Source: Dehalococcoidia bacterium CG2_30_46_19 | Lineage (GTDB): Bacteria > Chloroflexota > Dehalococcoidia > GIF9 > AB-539-J10 | Direction of reading: 5' to 3' | Length of the DNA stretch: 16,316 bases | Assembly (NCBI GenBank): GCA_001872925.1 | Contig: MNYD01000142.1 | Span: 1 to 16,316, forward strand | Shown here: piece by piece, positions 14,615-16,316 of the stretch | How the letters are laid out: each line of letters opens with the position of its first letter | Numbering within the stretch: the stretch's first letter is position 1 | The notes under the pieces: model-generated | What the model saw: the letters and a program-made list of their open reading frames with translations, nothing else | Databases searched by the model: none | Told to the model about the DNA's origin: nothing | Made by a program: the position numbers and the translations under genes

Positions 14615-15466
14615 ATGACTCGAGAGATAGTTAATAAAATCTTTAACAAACTAGCAGAGGCTGAACAACCCCTGCCACAGTCGCTTGAGTTCTATCGCCG
14701 ACTATTGGCTATTCAGGCTAAGGTTGAGCCCTCTATGCCAGCTCATTTATTGTCCTTGACAGAGACCGAGGTCAGTCAACACTTAAGGCAGGGTAAGCCC
14801 TTGCTTATCTGGGACAATTTAGCTTTGGATTGGGGGGAGGTTCTAGTTTTGTTTGAGGAGGTTACCAGTTTAATAGTGGAGAAGCTGTCACCAGATTCTG
14901 AAGAAATTGAAGAGCCAAACCAGGTTGCTACTGACCAAGTTTCCCTTGAAGCTATGGCTAAGACCTGGTTTGAAGTTGGAATACCATTATCCGAGAGCCC
15001 AGCACGGGACAAAGAGATAAAACCACTTATAGCTGGTACTATCTATGCCACACTTCAGCCATTTTTGTCTGCTTACTCCGAGAAGCTGCTACCTCGGATA
15101 AACCAGGAATTATGGCATCGAAGATATTGCCCTGTCTGCGGCGGAGAAGCTGATTTTGCTTTTCTGGATAAGGAACGGGGAGCACGATGGCTTCTCTGCT
15201 CGCGGTGCGATGCGGAGTGGCTCTTTTATCGTCTTGGCTGTCCCTACTGCGGTAACCAAAACCATCATAGTCTGGCTTATTTTAGTGACGATAAAGGTCT
15301 ATACCGGCTCTATGTCTGTGAGCAATGTCGTCGCTATCTCAAGAGCATTGATTTACGGAAGACAGAATCCGAGATATTGCTGCCGTTGGAGCGTATTCTT
15401 ACTTTAGATATGGACCGACAGGCTGGGGAGATGGGATATAAGGTGGGGAGAAATTTTGCTCTTTAG
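14615..15466 (+). CDS. fdhE: Formate dehydrogenase maturation protein FdhE
   Basis: FdhE is a cytoplasmic factor needed for maturation of respiratory formate dehydrogenases; the E. coli protein binds iron through rubredoxin-like cysteines and interacts with the catalytic subunit. The 283-residue protein has an alpha-helical N-terminal half and then four CxxC pairs: 172/175 (CPVCGGEAD), 195/198 (CSRCDAEW), 209/212 (CPYCGN) and 235/238 (CEQC), the full FdhE pattern. The N-terminal half is more divergent than the zinc-ribbon-like part. The ATG at 14615 has a GGAGG site (14604-14608) 6 bases away. It is the last gene of the operon, 33 bases after nrfD. Its presence argues that the catalytic subunit is matured as a genuine metal-pterin enzyme. 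FdhD is not in the window. Confidence 0.9.
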   Translation: MTREIVNKIFNKLAEAEQPLPQSLEFYRRLLAIQAKVEPSMPAHLLSLTETEVSQHLRQGKPLLIWDNLALDWGEVLVLFEEVTSLIVEKLSPDSEEIEEPNQVATDQVSLEAMAKTWFEVGIPLSESPARDKEIKPLIAGTIYATLQPFLSAYSEKLLPRINQELWHRRYCPVCGGEADFAFLDKERGARWLLCSRCDAEWLFYRLGCPYCGNQNHHSLAYFSDDKGLYRLYVCEQCRRYLKSIDLRKTESEILLPLERILTLDMDRQAGEMGYKVGRNFAL

Positions 15467-15490
15467 AATACCAAACTCATCCACGACCAG

Positions 15491-16055
15491 CTATACGGTT
15501 ATGCTTGTTCCTTCACCTGGTTGAGATTGTACCGTTAGAGTACCATCAATTAGCCGAGCTCGCTCCTGCATTCCAGCCAAGCCAAGCTTGCCATCCTTAG
15601 CTTGGTCGCCTATCGCCTGTGGAAGGCTAAAGCCTTTGCCATTATCAGTGATGGTTATCCTTGCCTTATCCTTATCAAACTGAACCGTAATGTCGGCCTT
15701 CGTTGCTTGAGCATGCCGCCACACATTCCTTAGTGCTTCTTGAGCAATGCGGAAAAGCACTAGCTCTACCTCTTCAGTAAGGCGCCGTTCGCTACCAAGT
15801 ATGTTGACCTTGATGCCGATTCCTGAGTATTCTGCTACATCGGAGGCCAGCCATTCCAGCGTTGGCAGTAAACCAAGGCGGCCCAATGCTGCCGGCCGAA
15901 GGTCCTGGCTTAAACGGCGTACCCCCTGTATGATGTTGTTGGTCTGCTGCCATAGCTCCTCTAGGTGGAGGCGATTGTCCTCTGATATTTCCTTGCTGCC
16001 GGAAGCGAGAGCGTCTAACTGGCGAGAGAGCACAACCCAGCCAGCACATGGTACG
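15491..16055 (-). pseudogene. NarL-family sensor histidine kinase, 5'-truncated remnant
   Basis: This is the C-terminal part of a HisKA_3/HATPase_c kinase. From a GTG at 16031-16033 it reads 180 residues: the end of the dimerisation helix (LRPAALGRLGLLPTLEWL, 45-62), the N box EALRNVWRHAQAT (99-111), the G1 box DNGKGF (130-135), GLAGMQERARLI (151-162) and GEGTSI (173-178). The HisKA_3 segment with the phosphoacceptor histidine (normally ELHD...) and all sensor domains are missing. In frame upstream there are only about nine more codons before a TGA at 16058-16060. The reading in another frame just upstream (HVLAGL) looks closer to the expected helix, which hints at a frameshift near 16035. 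An insertion element begins immediately beyond. The gene converges on fdhE, 24 bases away. No response regulator is next to it. Confidence 0.75.
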
Positions 16056-16316
16056 TGTCAAATCATTTAAGTACCTAACCCAACAGGGGATTGTTGAATC
16101 ATATAATTTCTAACTATATGAGGTACCAACTTCTTGTAAGGGTCAGCCTGCTGGGTTTTCCTCTTTTCCTCATAAACGTTGTACAGCTTTTCCAATTTGG
16201 CATCTATTTGCCTCTTTAGCTCGGCAGGGTTCAGGCTGAGATATATTCCCTGCAGTTCTTCTTTGGCCTCCTCTGAGATCTGCCCTGATTCCATGAGCCT
16301 CTGATATGGTGTCCTG
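16056..16316 (-). mobile_element. Insertion sequence, terminal part, running off the window
   Basis: The histidine kinase homology stops near 16055, and beyond it lies a transposase C-terminus on the minus strand whose stop (16067-16069) is close to the break. The plus-strand sequence starting TGTCAAATC at 16056 has the TG-type start common at insertion-sequence ends, so I put the boundary there. The other end and any target duplication are outside the window. The family is probably one with a DDE integrase core (IS481/IS3-like); this is uncertain. Confidence 0.6.
16067..16316 (-). CDS. Transposase (integrase-type), C-terminal fragment
   Basis: This is the last 82 or so residues of a transposase whose start is beyond the right edge. 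The frame is open from the window end, reading RTPYQRLMESGQISEEAKEE, and an internal ATG at 16292-16294 is not the true start. RTPYQRLMES followed by LSLNPAELKRQIDAKLEKLY resembles the region after the DDE integrase core in bacterial IS transposases, where 'TPYQRLL' and 'LNP..L.R.I' recur. The tail is strongly charged (YEEKRKTQQADPYKK). No catalytic residue lies in the visible part, so activity cannot be judged. It ends 12 bases before the inferred element boundary. Confidence 0.65.
   Translation of the reverse strand, partial: RTPYQRLMESGQISEEAKEELQGIYLSLNPAELKRQIDAKLEKLYNVYEEKRKTQQADPYKKLVPHIVRNYMIQQSPVGLGT

Noticed and set aside
14589..14615. Short ATG frame ahead of fdhE
   Set aside because: It has only eight codons before a stop and no sign of being a leader peptide.
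1..16316. CRISPR arrays, tRNA and rRNA genes
   Set aside because: No regularly spaced direct repeats, cloverleaf-like sequence or rRNA signatures were recognised on either strand by eye; a tRNAscan or covariance search was not possible.

Overview
The window looks like a chromosomal fragment of an anaerobic bacterium that depends on tungsten or molybdenum. The gene set (tungstate ABC transporter, respiratory formate dehydrogenase with an NrfD-type membrane subunit, fused ETF genes) and the G/C-rich hairpin repeats between genes suggest Chloroflexota, possibly class Dehalococcoidia. That placement is an inference from gene content; there is no rRNA or other phylogenetic marker here.

Layout. 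Positions 1-174 hold no gene I can support, followed by a hairpin repeat (175-262). From 277 to 4843 runs one plus-strand operon. It has a near-consensus promoter, a Moco/Tuco-type riboswitch aptamer (about 314-424), an intrinsic terminator (448-480), then tupA, a 43-codon zinc-ribbon gene, tupB, tupC, moaA and moaC. It imports tungstate and carries out the first step of molybdopterin synthesis, probably under feedback by the finished cofactor. From 4884 to 9594 three genes lie on the minus strand: a metallo-beta-lactamase-fold hydrolase (4884-5792), an ETF:quinone oxidoreductase with a FixX-like ferredoxin tail (6059-7690) and a fused EtfB-EtfA protein (7696-9594). The last two together cover every part of a FixABCX-type complex in two polypeptides. 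A second copy of the hairpin repeat (5820-5945) separates the hydrolase from the oxidoreductase.

Divergent from etfBA, and separated by 177 bases, is a plus-strand formate dehydrogenase operon (9772-15466). It encodes a Tat-exported catalytic subunit with cysteine where the E. coli enzyme has selenocysteine, a four-cluster iron-sulfur subunit with a C-terminal membrane anchor, an NrfD/PsrC-type membrane subunit and the maturation factor FdhE. At the right edge is the remnant of a NarL-family histidine kinase (minus strand, 15491 to about 16055), cut off at its phosphoacceptor region by what looks like an insertion sequence. The transposase C-terminus of that element runs off the window end.

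Together the window reads as one metabolic module: tungstate uptake and pterin synthesis supply the cofactor, the extracytoplasmic formate dehydrogenase uses it, its electrons enter the membrane through the NrfD subunit, and the adjacent ETF/ETF-QO pair moves electrons between soluble flavoproteins and the same quinone pool. The most notable points are the riboswitch with a visible mutually exclusive antiterminator, the two-polypeptide FixABCX-like system, the zinc-ribbon gene inside the tungstate operon and the kinase broken by an insertion sequence.
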